Assembly (NCBI GenBank): GCA_022360095.1
Contig: JAKSDK010000144.1
Coordinates: forward strand, 1 to 64,000
Direction of reading: 5' to 3'
Length of the DNA: 64,000 nucleotides
Origin: Phycisphaerales bacterium
GTDB taxonomy: Bacteria > Planctomycetota > Phycisphaerae > UBA1845 > UTPLA1
Shown: piece after piece, positions 36,222 to 44,459 of the stretch
Layout of the letters: every line of letters starts with the position of its first letter
Position numbering within the stretch: position 1 is the first letter of the stretch
Translations under genes and position numbers: made by a program
The notes under the pieces: generated by a model
What the model saw: the letters and a program-made list of their open reading frames with translations, nothing else
Databases searched by the model: none
What the model was told of the DNA's origin: nothing

Positions 36222-37253
36222 TTGGCCAAAAAGAAGAAGCAGATTTCGTTTGCCACTTTCAACCTCTTCAACCTGCAGTTGCCGGGCAAGGCGATGTACG
36301 AGGGTAAGAAGCCGTACTCGAAGGCTCAATACAAAAGGAAAATCGGCTGGACTGCGGATGTCCTGAGCCGGCTGCAACCGGATGTTATTGGGTTTCAAGA
36401 GCTGTGGAGTCCGCAGTGTCTCAAGGACGCTTTTCAACAGGCTGGTTTGCTGGCGAATTACTCTTTGGTGGCATCCTCAAACAAAAACGGCATTTCCAAC
36501 GCGCTGGCGATTCGTAAACCGGCAACCATCGTTAAGTCGCAATGGATTTCGAGTTTCCCAAGTGAGCTTGTATTAAAGAAGGCCCGCGGAAAAAGTGGCG
36601 AGCCGGATTATCAGATGGCGGTGAATATCAAACGATTCTCGCGTCCTGTCCTGCGCGCGACGATTAGGCCTGCCGGTGATAATACTCTTCCGAATATCGT
36701 GACTTGCATCGCGCACCTGAAATCAAAACTCCCGATCAGGTTGGATGCGAATCTACCCGCCGCAGCGAAGCGACATCGCGATGCGATCGGTGGGGCGCTG
36801 GCAACGATCCGTCGGACGTCAGAGGCGGCCGCACTGCGTGTGATACTCGACAAGATCACACGGGGCACGAGTACGCCGGCCGTGGTCATGGGAGACCTTA
36901 ACGACGCACAACTCAGCGTGACGACGTCGCTGATCACGTCGCAGCCGACATTGCACCTGGTCTCCAGTTCGAGGGCTGGTCATCGAAGCGATCGTGGACT
37001 CTACTCGGCCGCGGTTCTTCAGGAGCTGCGCAGTTTACGGGACGTGTACTACACGCACATCCACAAGGGACTTCGCGAATCGCTGGACCACATCCTTGTT
37101 TCGGAGCAGTTCTATGACTACTCCGACAACCGAGTCTGGTCGTTCAACGAGATGCGAATAATCAACGACCATTTGGATGACGAAAACCCGGAGGCTTCCG
37201 ACCACGGAGTCGTATTAGCCGTATTCGATCATAATCCCGTAAAGAAGACGTGA
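36222..37253 (+). CDS. Endonuclease/exonuclease/phosphatase-family protein (2)
   Basis: A 343-aa EEP-fold protein starting at TTG (MAKKKKQISFATFNLFNLQL); an intact run of Lys at the N-terminus suggests nucleic-acid contact. Catalytic blocks: TFNLFNLQ, GFQELWS (Glu), HLKSK, VMGDLNDAQ (Asp/Asn) and SDHGVVLAV (Asp-His). It lies 12 bases after the first EEP gene and six before the next gene, so the operon is tight. Activity is expected but substrate is unknown. Confidence 0.87.
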   Translation: MAKKKKQISFATFNLFNLQLPGKAMYEGKKPYSKAQYKRKIGWTADVLSRLQPDVIGFQELWSPQCLKDAFQQAGLLANYSLVASSNKNGISNALAIRKPATIVKSQWISSFPSELVLKKARGKSGEPDYQMAVNIKRFSRPVLRATIRPAGDNTLPNIVTCIAHLKSKLPIRLDANLPAAAKRHRDAIGGALATIRRTSEAAALRVILDKITRGTSTPAVVMGDLNDAQLSVTTSLITSQPTLHLVSSSRAGHRSDRGLYSAAVLQELRSLRDVYYTHIHKGLRESLDHILVSEQFYDYSDNRVWSFNEMRIINDHLDDENPEASDHGVVLAVFDHNPVKKT

Positions 37254-37259
37254 GTAATC

Positions 37260-37802
37260 ATGAACGAGAGTGAAACAGTCGAGCTGATTGGCGGCCCCTT
37301 TTGCCATGACAAAATAGATCCAGGACTGATTCCCACGGAAGACCAGGTGTTGACCGAGCACGAACGAGAGGTCCTATGGCAAATGTTCGAAGAGATTGGT
37401 CGATGCTGGGAGAACGTTTTCAGCCCGCGACGTGGTGTCTACGACTCATCGAACCTGCGCAGTTCTTGGCTTGAATTCATCGAAGCAAAGACGACTCATG
37501 AGCCGAGCTATGTCGCGGAGTATTCGAACGCAGTGACTGCGATCGAGGAACTCGTCGATTTGTATGGCAGGGAAGACGCGCACAAGCGACTGTTTCTTGA
37601 GAACGGAATCGAGATGGGGCCGCCGCTCACGCGTATCGCACATGCAAAACGTTACGTGGTCGACGAATTCATTCGCCTTCAGGTCGTTGCCAGCGGTCAC
37701 AAAGCGTTCGGCGGTGCAAACTACGCAGGTTACATCGGCGGCTCACGGTACACCCTTAGCCCCCGAGTTCGTGCCTACCGGCCGGACAAGGAGCAGGACT
37801 GA
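37260..37802 (+). CDS. Small protein paired with the GMC oxidoreductase
   Basis: A 180-aa protein with no domain I recognise with confidence. It is mainly helical, acidic, with two Trp/Phe-rich helices (EREVLWQMFEEIGRCWENVF). Its stop codon shares the base A with the ATG of the GMC oxidoreductase (TGATG), so the two are likely translated together and made in equal amounts. Small helical subunits accompany some membrane-linked GMC dehydrogenases, so a subunit role is a reasonable guess, but no Tat signal is present. Confidence 0.55.
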   Translation: MNESETVELIGGPFCHDKIDPGLIPTEDQVLTEHEREVLWQMFEEIGRCWENVFSPRRGVYDSSNLRSSWLEFIEAKTTHEPSYVAEYSNAVTAIEELVDLYGREDAHKRLFLENGIEMGPPLTRIAHAKRYVVDEFIRLQVVASGHKAFGGANYAGYIGGSRYTLSPRVRAYRPDKEQD

Positions 37803-39418
37803 TGGCAGGTGATTACCAATACATTATCGTCGGCTCCGGAATAGCGGGCTCGACGATCGCAAAACAGCTTCTCACGAGAAATAACCAAACGTCCATTCTG
37901 ATGCTTGAGGCCGGACCGAAGGTCGAGACTCGAAATCGTCGTTATTGGTGGGATTATCTGGTGCTCAATAGACCCTCTAGTGCCAGGCGACTCGAGCGTA
38001 AGCCTTACGACTTCACGTATGATCTAATCGGTGATTTTGAAACAGTCGGCAAAACAGACTACTACGTGCCTAGTTCACGAGTGCAAGCCTATGGTGGATC
38101 GACGCTCCACTGGGGCGGCTGGTCTTTGCGTTATAAACCTGAAGATTTTCATTTGAAGACAAACACCGGTGAAGGCGCGGACTGGCCCTTCGACTATGAC
38201 CACCTGGAACAATACTACTCCGAGGCGGAAGAGTACCTTTCCGTGTGTGGAGACGACTCTGAAACATGGAACTCCGGGAAAACGCCCGGCGGAAAGCCGA
38301 TGCGAAAAAAACCATATCCTCTTCCGCCCTATGACTGGACCGAAGCGGACGGGGAAATGATTCAGGCGTTTCGGCGACACGGAATTGAGGCTGGGAAAAT
38401 GCCGATCGCGCGCTACCGGCGGTGCCTGACAACAGGAACCTGCAAATACTGCCCTGTCGGCGCGAGATTCTCCGGCGACTCTGTACTTGATGAATTGCGA
38501 GCAGGGCCGTATCCGAACTTTGAACTCCGTTGGAACGCGCCGGCGCTGCGTATTCTCGTTGATTCGGCGTCGCGGCGCAGAATGGTTGCCGTCGAATACC
38601 TCGACGCGATCACCGGCAAAAAGCACAAAGCAGCCGTTGGGAGGAAGGACCGGATCATTGTCTGCTCGGGCGCGTATGAATCGCCCAAGCTGTTGATGGT
38701 TTCACGAAATGGAAAATGGCCGAACGGTATCGGCAACGATCATGATCTGCTTGGCCGGTTCGTTGTCACACATTCGATCCTGAAGGTTCGTGGAACACTT
38801 AATCGCAACAAGGAGCGTTGGTTGCAGGAATACGATTTTCCCACGCTGATGTCGCGAACGTGGGACACTGAGCAGACCCAGCCAAAGAACAAGGTGTTCT
38901 TATTCAAAAACCGCAAACTCCCGAATCTCGATATCGCACGGCTCATGATCGAAGGCAAGTCGCGCAAGGAAATCGATGAGTTTCAGTTGTCGTCCCGACA
39001 AACTGAACTTCAGGCGTTCATGGAAGAGAAAGGGCGATTCGAAAATCGACTGACTCTTGGTCGAGGTCGTACTCGGTTCGGCCTTCCCAAAATGAGAATC
39101 GATTTCAACCGACCTGAATCGACGACGAAGAACGGCAACGAGTGGCTGGACAAAATGGAACAGGTGATCCTGGACATGGGTTACAAGGTTGAGAACCCCG
39201 AGGCTGATAAAGAGATCGGGGACCCCGGCGGTCACCACACGACGGGAACGTGTCGCATGGCCGACAAGCCCACGGATGGCGTTACTGATGGCAATCTGTT
39301 GGTCCATGGCACAGACAACCTCTACGTCTGCTCGAATGCCGTGATGCCGTCCGGATCGGCCGTTAACCCGACTCTCACGCTGACGGCGCTGGCTTTGCGT
39401 CTGGCAGCGCATCTGTAG
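37802..39418 (+). CDS. GMC-family FAD oxidoreductase
   Basis: A 538-aa flavoprotein. The FAD-binding Rossmann motif GSGIAGSTIAKQL is at residues ~12-24, the family block YGGSTLHWGGWSLR follows, and the C-terminal GHHTTGTCRMAD ... SAVNPTLTLTALALRLA carries the usual His/Asn active-site region. A Cys pair in TGTCKYCPVGARF is as in many choline/glucose-type GMC dehydrogenases. It would oxidise an alcohol, sugar or related hydroxyl group. Placed between a small partner gene and the second ferritin-like gene. Confidence 0.9.
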   Translation: MAGDYQYIIVGSGIAGSTIAKQLLTRNNQTSILMLEAGPKVETRNRRYWWDYLVLNRPSSARRLERKPYDFTYDLIGDFETVGKTDYYVPSSRVQAYGGSTLHWGGWSLRYKPEDFHLKTNTGEGADWPFDYDHLEQYYSEAEEYLSVCGDDSETWNSGKTPGGKPMRKKPYPLPPYDWTEADGEMIQAFRRHGIEAGKMPIARYRRCLTTGTCKYCPVGARFSGDSVLDELRAGPYPNFELRWNAPALRILVDSASRRRMVAVEYLDAITGKKHKAAVGRKDRIIVCSGAYESPKLLMVSRNGKWPNGIGNDHDLLGRFVVTHSILKVRGTLNRNKERWLQEYDFPTLMSRTWDTEQTQPKNKVFLFKNRKLPNLDIARLMIEGKSRKEIDEFQLSSRQTELQAFMEEKGRFENRLTLGRGRTRFGLPKMRIDFNRPESTTKNGNEWLDKMEQVILDMGYKVENPEADKEIGDPGGHHTTGTCRMADKPTDGVTDGNLLVHGTDNLYVCSNAVMPSGSAVNPTLTLTALALRLAAHL

Positions 39419-39459
39419 AACTCGTCAATCGCTCGTACGCGTCGCGGAGAACGCAGGAC

Positions 39460-40596
39460 ATGGCAAAGACCACAAAGAAAACAAAAACGAAAAAGCCGGG
39501 GTTCAAGGAAATCACCGAGCATATGACGGGCATGCTCGGTGAAGCCGGCGAGCAGTTGGAACGCCGGCACGGACGAGAGGAGCTCGACCATGCCTGTCTT
39601 GCCTGCCTCAAAGAGGCGCTTCAGCTCGCGATCGACCTCGAGTTCTCGACGATTCCGCCGTACCTCGCCGCTCTTTGGTCGATTAAGGATGATCTGCACC
39701 CTGCTGCAAAGTCGATCCGCGAAGTCGTCCAGGAAGAAATGCTGCACATGGCATTGGCATGCAACATGCTGACGGCGATTGGCGGGCAACCGAAAATCAC
39801 CGCCGACCCGCCGGCCTACCCGACCGAACTTCCGGGAGATTTGCACCCGGGCCTCAGGGTCGAATTGGAGGGACTCAATAACGATTCACTTCGGTCGTTT
39901 ATGCATATTGAACTTCCCAATGAGTTGTTCGAGCTTGATCCCAATGATGACTGGAAAGTCGAAATCCCGACGTTTCCAACGCCCTGCACCACAATCGGAG
40001 TCTTCTATGAGAAACTCCATGCCCTATTCGAACTATTGGACCCGCCATTCTCACGCGACCGACAGGTCACAGGGCCGTTGTCGTATGCGAATATCGGTAA
40101 TCTGGCAGGCGTGAAGTGGGCGATTGAACTGATTTCGAATCAAGGCGAAGGGTCAACGAAGTCACCCTTTGAGGATGAAGCCGGAACCGACCTGTCCCAC
40201 TTCTACCGATTTGAGCAGGTCTTCATGCGGGCTGAGTTGAAGTGGTCGCAGGTCAAAAAGTGTTTCAACAAGGGTCAGTGCCGTGAGTTTCCCGACACAT
40301 GGCCAATGGGTAGAGTTCCCCGGGGTGGATATGTCGACTCACATCTGAAAGGGCTCAACGACGAAGACCGCGCAGTCGTTGCGTCGAATCTCACGAAGTT
40401 CGACCAGGTTTATTCGCATTTGCTGAACTTGCTTCAGAGTACGTGGGGTGGCGGCGGCCAGCGGTCACTGATTCAGGCCTACGAGACGATGTTTGAACTT
40501 GAACGATATGCCAAGCCGCTTATGAAAGTGCTGATTCCCGGCGGGGACGGCAAGACTTTCGGTCCATGTTTCCGCTACACGGAGCACACATCATGA
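39460..40596 (+). CDS. Ferritin-like (VioB/RebD-type domain) protein, second copy
   Basis: A 378-aa protein with a Lys-rich N-terminus and a ferritin-like core at residues ~45-110: EALQLAIDLEFSTIPPYLAA, then VQEEMLHMALACNMLTAIGG, giving Glu and E-x-x-x-H metal ligands as in the upstream 693-aa protein. It lacks the C-terminal DADVRPLF module. This family's named members join two imine molecules; a diiron oxidase role is inferred, not shown. Its end overlaps the broken SRPBCC gene by four bases (ATGA). Confidence 0.78.
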   Translation: MAKTTKKTKTKKPGFKEITEHMTGMLGEAGEQLERRHGREELDHACLACLKEALQLAIDLEFSTIPPYLAALWSIKDDLHPAAKSIREVVQEEMLHMALACNMLTAIGGQPKITADPPAYPTELPGDLHPGLRVELEGLNNDSLRSFMHIELPNELFELDPNDDWKVEIPTFPTPCTTIGVFYEKLHALFELLDPPFSRDRQVTGPLSYANIGNLAGVKWAIELISNQGEGSTKSPFEDEAGTDLSHFYRFEQVFMRAELKWSQVKKCFNKGQCREFPDTWPMGRVPRGGYVDSHLKGLNDEDRAVVASNLTKFDQVYSHLLNLLQSTWGGGGQRSLIQAYETMFELERYAKPLMKVLIPGGDGKTFGPCFRYTEHTS

Positions 40597-40835
40597 GCGA
40601 CGATCGTGCATGGCATATCGTTCGGACCGTCGAATTGGGTGCGGCGACCGAGACGGTCTGGGAAGTCGTTCGCGGCTTCTTCAACATTCCTCAATGGCAT
40701 TCAGGCGGATTCCGCACTCAAACCAGCTACCGGAAGAAAGGCACGGATCATGGCAAAAAGAAAATCACGACACTACAGCATGTACGCCTCCGACGAACCA
40801 CGGCAGGCGCCCATTCCAGAATCGCGCAGCTTTGA
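40593..40835 (+). pseudogene. SRPBCC (START-like) gene remnant
   Basis: From the ATG that overlaps the upstream stop, the first ~37 residues (SDDRAWHIVRTVELGAATE, then VWEVVRGFFNIPQWHSG) are the N-terminal strand and helix of SRPBCC ligand-binding/aromatase proteins, normally about 150 aa. The frame then runs into Lys/Arg/Thr-rich text that overlaps the peroxidase gene in another frame and stops at 80 aa. The rest of the domain is missing, so this is a truncated gene, most likely by internal deletion. Confidence 0.65.
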
Positions 40836-42393
40836 TGGAAGCGGCAACAACAAGGCCAATCCGACCTGGGGGAAGGCAAATGAATCGCTCATTCGCAAGA
40901 CCTCGAATGGCTATGCCGACAAAATCAGGAGGCTTCGGCGCGGCCCGAATCCTCGTAAAATCAGCAATGCAGTCTGTCAGGAAGATGATCCTCGGCCCGA
41001 ATCTCATCCGGACTTATCAAGTTTCATGTGGGCGTGGGGGCAGTTTGTTGATCACGAAATCGATCTGTCTCCGGAACAAACGCCTCAGGACGACCAACCG
41101 GAAACGGAGTCGTTCCACGCGCCGTCGGATGACCCGGTTGCGCCGCGGGCGGAGATTCATTTCAGTCGCTCGCGATTTACAGCCGGCACGGGGGAAAGGG
41201 GGATACCGCGCGAACAGTTCAACATCCTGTCGGCGTATATCGACGGGGCCAACGTTTACGGAGCGAGCCCGAAGCGAGCCCTTGCACTCCGCGCGCTCGA
41301 TGGGACCGGAAAGCTGAAGTTTTCACCAGGAAAGCATGGAGACTTGTTGCCGTACAACACCGTCGGGTTGCCAAATCCGCAGGGGCCGTTGCGCGGAGAG
41401 GAACCGCCTCACAGGTTCTTCATCGCCGGCGACCTGCGCGTCAACGAGCACGGTGTGTTGATCAGTATGCACACTCTGTTTATGCGTGAACACAATCGCA
41501 TCTGTGAAGAGCTTGCCGCGCGGCCGGATGCACGTTTGCTCAGAGAGATCCGGGCGCTGGGTCGTGATGAAGCAATTTACCAGCGAGCTCGGCGGCACGT
41601 CATCGCCATCGAACAGATTATTACCTATGAGGAATTTCTTCCTGCCTTGCTTGGCCCAAGGGGAATTCCGCGCTACCGAGGTTACAACGAAAAGGTTAAT
41701 GCATCCATCGCGAACGTGTTCTCCACTGCAGCGTATCGTCTGGGCCACGACATGCTCAATTCGCAAATTCCACTCGCCAGTCCCTACGACGGTGAGCCAT
41801 TGCGATCGATCAGCCTTGATCAGGCATTCTGGAGACCGGAAATCATCCAGCGCCGCGGCATCGACCTGTTTCTCGCGGGCCTGGCTCAGACAAATATGGA
41901 ACAGATAAACTGCCAGACCGTCGAAGACGTTCGTTCTAATCTATTTAACGTTCATCCGGAAATGCCGAAGATGATGTTGGACCTTGCGGCGCTCAATATC
42001 CAGCGAGGACGGGATCACGGCCTGCCTGACTACAACCAGTGCCGTGCGGACTACGGTCTGAAAAAGGTTCGAAGGTTCGAAGACATCACGTCCAACTTCG
42101 ATCGACTGGAGCGACTGAAAAAGGCCTACAAAAACGTCAACGAAATCGATCCGTGGATCGGCGGGCTGTGTGAAGACCCGCACGGCAAGGCCATCGTCGG
42201 CGAGCTGTTCTTCGCGATTTTGTCTGATCAGTTTACGCGCCTGCGCGACGGCGATCGTTTCTGGTACGAATGTGATCCGGGTCTCAGCAAGGCCGAGATT
42301 CGCCGACTCAAGAGAACACGGCTCTCCGACGTCATCAAGCGGAACACGTTGATTCGCAGCATTCAGAAGGATGCCTTTAGAACCGATTCCTGA
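40750..42393 (+). CDS. Animal-type haem peroxidase
   Basis: A 547-aa member of the peroxidase/cyclooxygenase (animal haem peroxidase) superfamily. Start chosen at the ATG encoding MAKRKSRHYS; the longer frame reads through the SRPBCC remnant. Distal His102 is in WGQFVDHEIDLSP, the distal Arg region is HTLFMREHNRICEEL, and proximal His333 is in AYRLGHDMLNSQ; the Asn/Arg-rich RGRDHGLPDYNQCR block is conserved. No signal peptide is seen, unlike secreted animal enzymes. It would oxidise halides or organic substrates with peroxide. Last gene of the operon. Confidence 0.9.
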   Translation: MAKRKSRHYSMYASDEPRQAPIPESRSFDGSGNNKANPTWGKANESLIRKTSNGYADKIRRLRRGPNPRKISNAVCQEDDPRPESHPDLSSFMWAWGQFVDHEIDLSPEQTPQDDQPETESFHAPSDDPVAPRAEIHFSRSRFTAGTGERGIPREQFNILSAYIDGANVYGASPKRALALRALDGTGKLKFSPGKHGDLLPYNTVGLPNPQGPLRGEEPPHRFFIAGDLRVNEHGVLISMHTLFMREHNRICEELAARPDARLLREIRALGRDEAIYQRARRHVIAIEQIITYEEFLPALLGPRGIPRYRGYNEKVNASIANVFSTAAYRLGHDMLNSQIPLASPYDGEPLRSISLDQAFWRPEIIQRRGIDLFLAGLAQTNMEQINCQTVEDVRSNLFNVHPEMPKMMLDLAALNIQRGRDHGLPDYNQCRADYGLKKVRRFEDITSNFDRLERLKKAYKNVNEIDPWIGGLCEDPHGKAIVGELFFAILSDQFTRLRDGDRFWYECDPGLSKAEIRRLKRTRLSDVIKRNTLIRSIQKDAFRTDS

Positions 42394-42514
42394 CAGACGC
42401 ATTTGTCGAAGTGTCACGTGAACGGCACCCAGACGCAAAAAGTATCTTTGAAAGCGGAGATTGAGAAAATGTCTGTCTGATAAGTTTCAAATCAAAGGTA
42501 CTTTTCTTGTGATT

Positions 42515-42541
42515 TCTCTTTCTACCCGAGCACGTAGATCA
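42515..42541. repeat. 27-bp direct repeat, right copy
   Basis: Identical over 27 bases and in the same orientation as 27423-27449. It lies between the peroxidase stop and the PEP-CTERM gene, outside any gene. Read on the minus strand it would still encode DLRARVERE but no longer belongs to a full tautomerase gene, so this looks like a moved or duplicated 3' end rather than a functional site. Confidence 0.85.
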
Positions 42542-42567
42542 ACTCGGCCGAATCAGGAACGGACGAT

Positions 42568-43284
42568 TTACAGTTGTTGACGTCGTTGTCGCCGTGCAGC
42601 CAATCCGCCGATCACCAAAAGTGCGATGCTCGACGGCTCCGGGGTGATCGTCATCGTAAATCTGGCGCTCGCGCTGGCATCGCCGAAGCCGTTGTCAAAG
42701 ATCCTGTCCACAATGGCGAGCGAACTGGCGGTGAGTTTGTAATCGCCGGGAAGCAAAGTGCCAGAGATGTCGAAAGAAGGGAAGTCATCGGTTTCGGAGA
42801 CAATCACCTGTGTGGGCGATCCGCCTCCGAGGCTTTCGATGACAATCTCCGTTTTGGAAGTCTCGCCGTTGATTTGGCCGAAAGCACCGCCGAATCCCGC
42901 AATGTTGAAATCTTCCGAGGACGTGAGCGTAAAGGAAACCTCGAAGGAGCTTTCGGCATACCCACTTGCAAAGTCGGAGCCGTCACCAAATGCGTCGGCG
43001 CGGACGTCGAGATCAACCACGTAATTGCCGGGATCAATGGTGGAGTTCTGGGACGCATTGCTCGATCCACCGTTACCACCCATGGAGGCGTTTGCGAAAG
43101 AGATATTGTCGAATAGTCCGAAGGCGGATGCGGCGTCGACTCGCGTTGGGCCGTCGGTATTAAATCCACCCTCGGCAGCCACCAACGTAAAGCGCTCGCT
43201 GGCCGTTTCAACGACGCCCGCTTGCGCGAAGGCGGGTACGATTAGTATCACAGCGATGGTTGCAAACAATCGATCACGTTTCAT
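42568..43284 (-). CDS. PEP-CTERM protein
   Basis: A 238-aa exported protein with an N-terminal signal (MKRDRLFATIAVILIVPAFA) and the C-terminal sorting signal ITPEPSSIALLVIGGLAARR followed by basic residues: a PEP motif, hydrophobic helix, then Arg cluster. This is cleaved and anchored or exported by an exosortase, often with exopolysaccharide. The mature part is Gly/Ser/Asn/Asp-rich beta-strand text. Start chosen because GGGAGAG sits five bases before the ATG. No exosortase gene is visible in the window. Confidence 0.9.
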   Translation of the reverse strand: MKRDRLFATIAVILIVPAFAQAGVVETASERFTLVAAEGGFNTDGPTRVDAASAFGLFDNISFANASMGGNGGSSNASQNSTIDPGNYVVDLDVRADAFGDGSDFASGYAESSFEVSFTLTSSEDFNIAGFGGAFGQINGETSKTEIVIESLGGGSPTQVIVSETDDFPSFDISGTLLPGDYKLTASSLAIVDRIFDNGFGDASASARFTMTITPEPSSIALLVIGGLAARRQRRQQL

Positions 43285-43833
43285 TGTTCTCTCCCGTTCC
43301 ATTATTTTTTTGATCCGTTTAAAAAACCTCGGGACTTCAACCTTTTAGAGGTGCTCGCAGAATTGCGTTTGAAGTTCCCACCCCTTGTTTCATTATGGTG
43401 ACCTTGATACGGCGAAATCAACGACGTGCCAATCTGAGGCTGCGTTAGGCGAGCCCGATAATGGCAGTCATGGTTCCAGGTCATAACAACCGCGTTTGTC
43501 TGTCAAAAATAGACATCTGATGAAGAATGCAGCACCCCTGCCGGAGGTGCATAATCCTCTATTGACCTTTATGCGCTTGTTTCAGAAATCTTATTAATGC
43601 CTCAACATTTTTTTGATACTCAGGCGGACCGGCCGAGTCAGCCCTTTTTTGTCGAGAGATTCAGTAAGTTTCACGCGATGAGCGCATATAGGCGTGTGGA
43701 TGGTGTTGGTCCACGATAAGCGACCGACGAGTAATCTTAATGGCCCCAACCTGGAATCCGAGTATTTTTGAGGTTAAAATTGGAGCATCGAGACTTGCAT
43801 CAACGTCTGTTCCAGGGACGGAGGGGGAATCGC
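43285..43833. other. Gene-free stretch upstream of the ECF sigma gene
   Basis: About 550 bases between divergent PEP-CTERM and ECF sigma genes. I see no convincing gene. A weak hairpin (GCACCCCTGCCGGAGGTGC) is near 43533-43551. Promoters for both flanking genes are expected here, but no motif can be defended by eye. Confidence 0.35.
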
Positions 43834-44427
43834 ATGCTCCAGCCCACCAGGTTTCCAGACACTCGTCCATCATTGTTGGCGACACTCGGTGACGATCCCG
43901 GCGGCCAGTCGGCCTGGCGCGATTTTTTCGCCCGATACGGTCCGGCGATCTATCGCGTGGCTCGACTACGCGGGCTGTCGGACCAGGACGCCGATGACAT
44001 CGTCCAGCAGGTTATGGTGGCGATCTCCTCTCACATCGGCGATTTCCAATACGATCGTGATCGTGGCCGGTTTCGCCATTGGGTCCGGACGATCACGGAG
44101 AACAAAATCAAGCAGGGAGGACGACGCAAGGAGCTTCCGTACTCCGAGGGGGCCGACGTCGAAATCTGTGCAGATGACCGGCCCGGAATCGAGGATGCAT
44201 GGAAACAGGAGTGGCAGCTGCAGGACATTCTCTGGTCTCTGGATCAGGTCGCGGACGATATCTCTCCGCGCCGAATGCAGGCATTTCGGATGTATGCACT
44301 TGAGGGCGTCCCTGCGAACGAAGTGGCCAGACAATTGGGAATGACGGTCGGGCACGTCTACGTGACTCGACATCTGGTGCTAAACATGGTTCGTAAGAAG
44401 GTCAAGGAATTGGATGGAGAGGGCTGA
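43834..44427 (+). CDS. ECF-type RNA polymerase sigma factor
   Basis: A 197-aa sigma-70 family factor of the ECF type. Region 2 holds SDQDADDIVQQVMVAIS (polymerase and -10 contact) and region 4 holds GVPANEVARQLGMTVGHVYV (helix-turn-helix for the -35 element), with the variable linker between. GGAGGGGGA lies before the ATG. It is 32 bases before a Ser/Thr kinase with an N-terminal zinc-finger-like segment, a pairing common in planctomycetes where the kinase or a linked domain controls the sigma factor. Confidence 0.93.
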   Translation: MLQPTRFPDTRPSLLATLGDDPGGQSAWRDFFARYGPAIYRVARLRGLSDQDADDIVQQVMVAISSHIGDFQYDRDRGRFRHWVRTITENKIKQGGRRKELPYSEGADVEICADDRPGIEDAWKQEWQLQDILWSLDQVADDISPRRMQAFRMYALEGVPANEVARQLGMTVGHVYVTRHLVLNMVRKKVKELDGEG

Positions 44428-44459
44428 TCCGTCCTGTGCGATTGCCTTGAGGCACAGTG

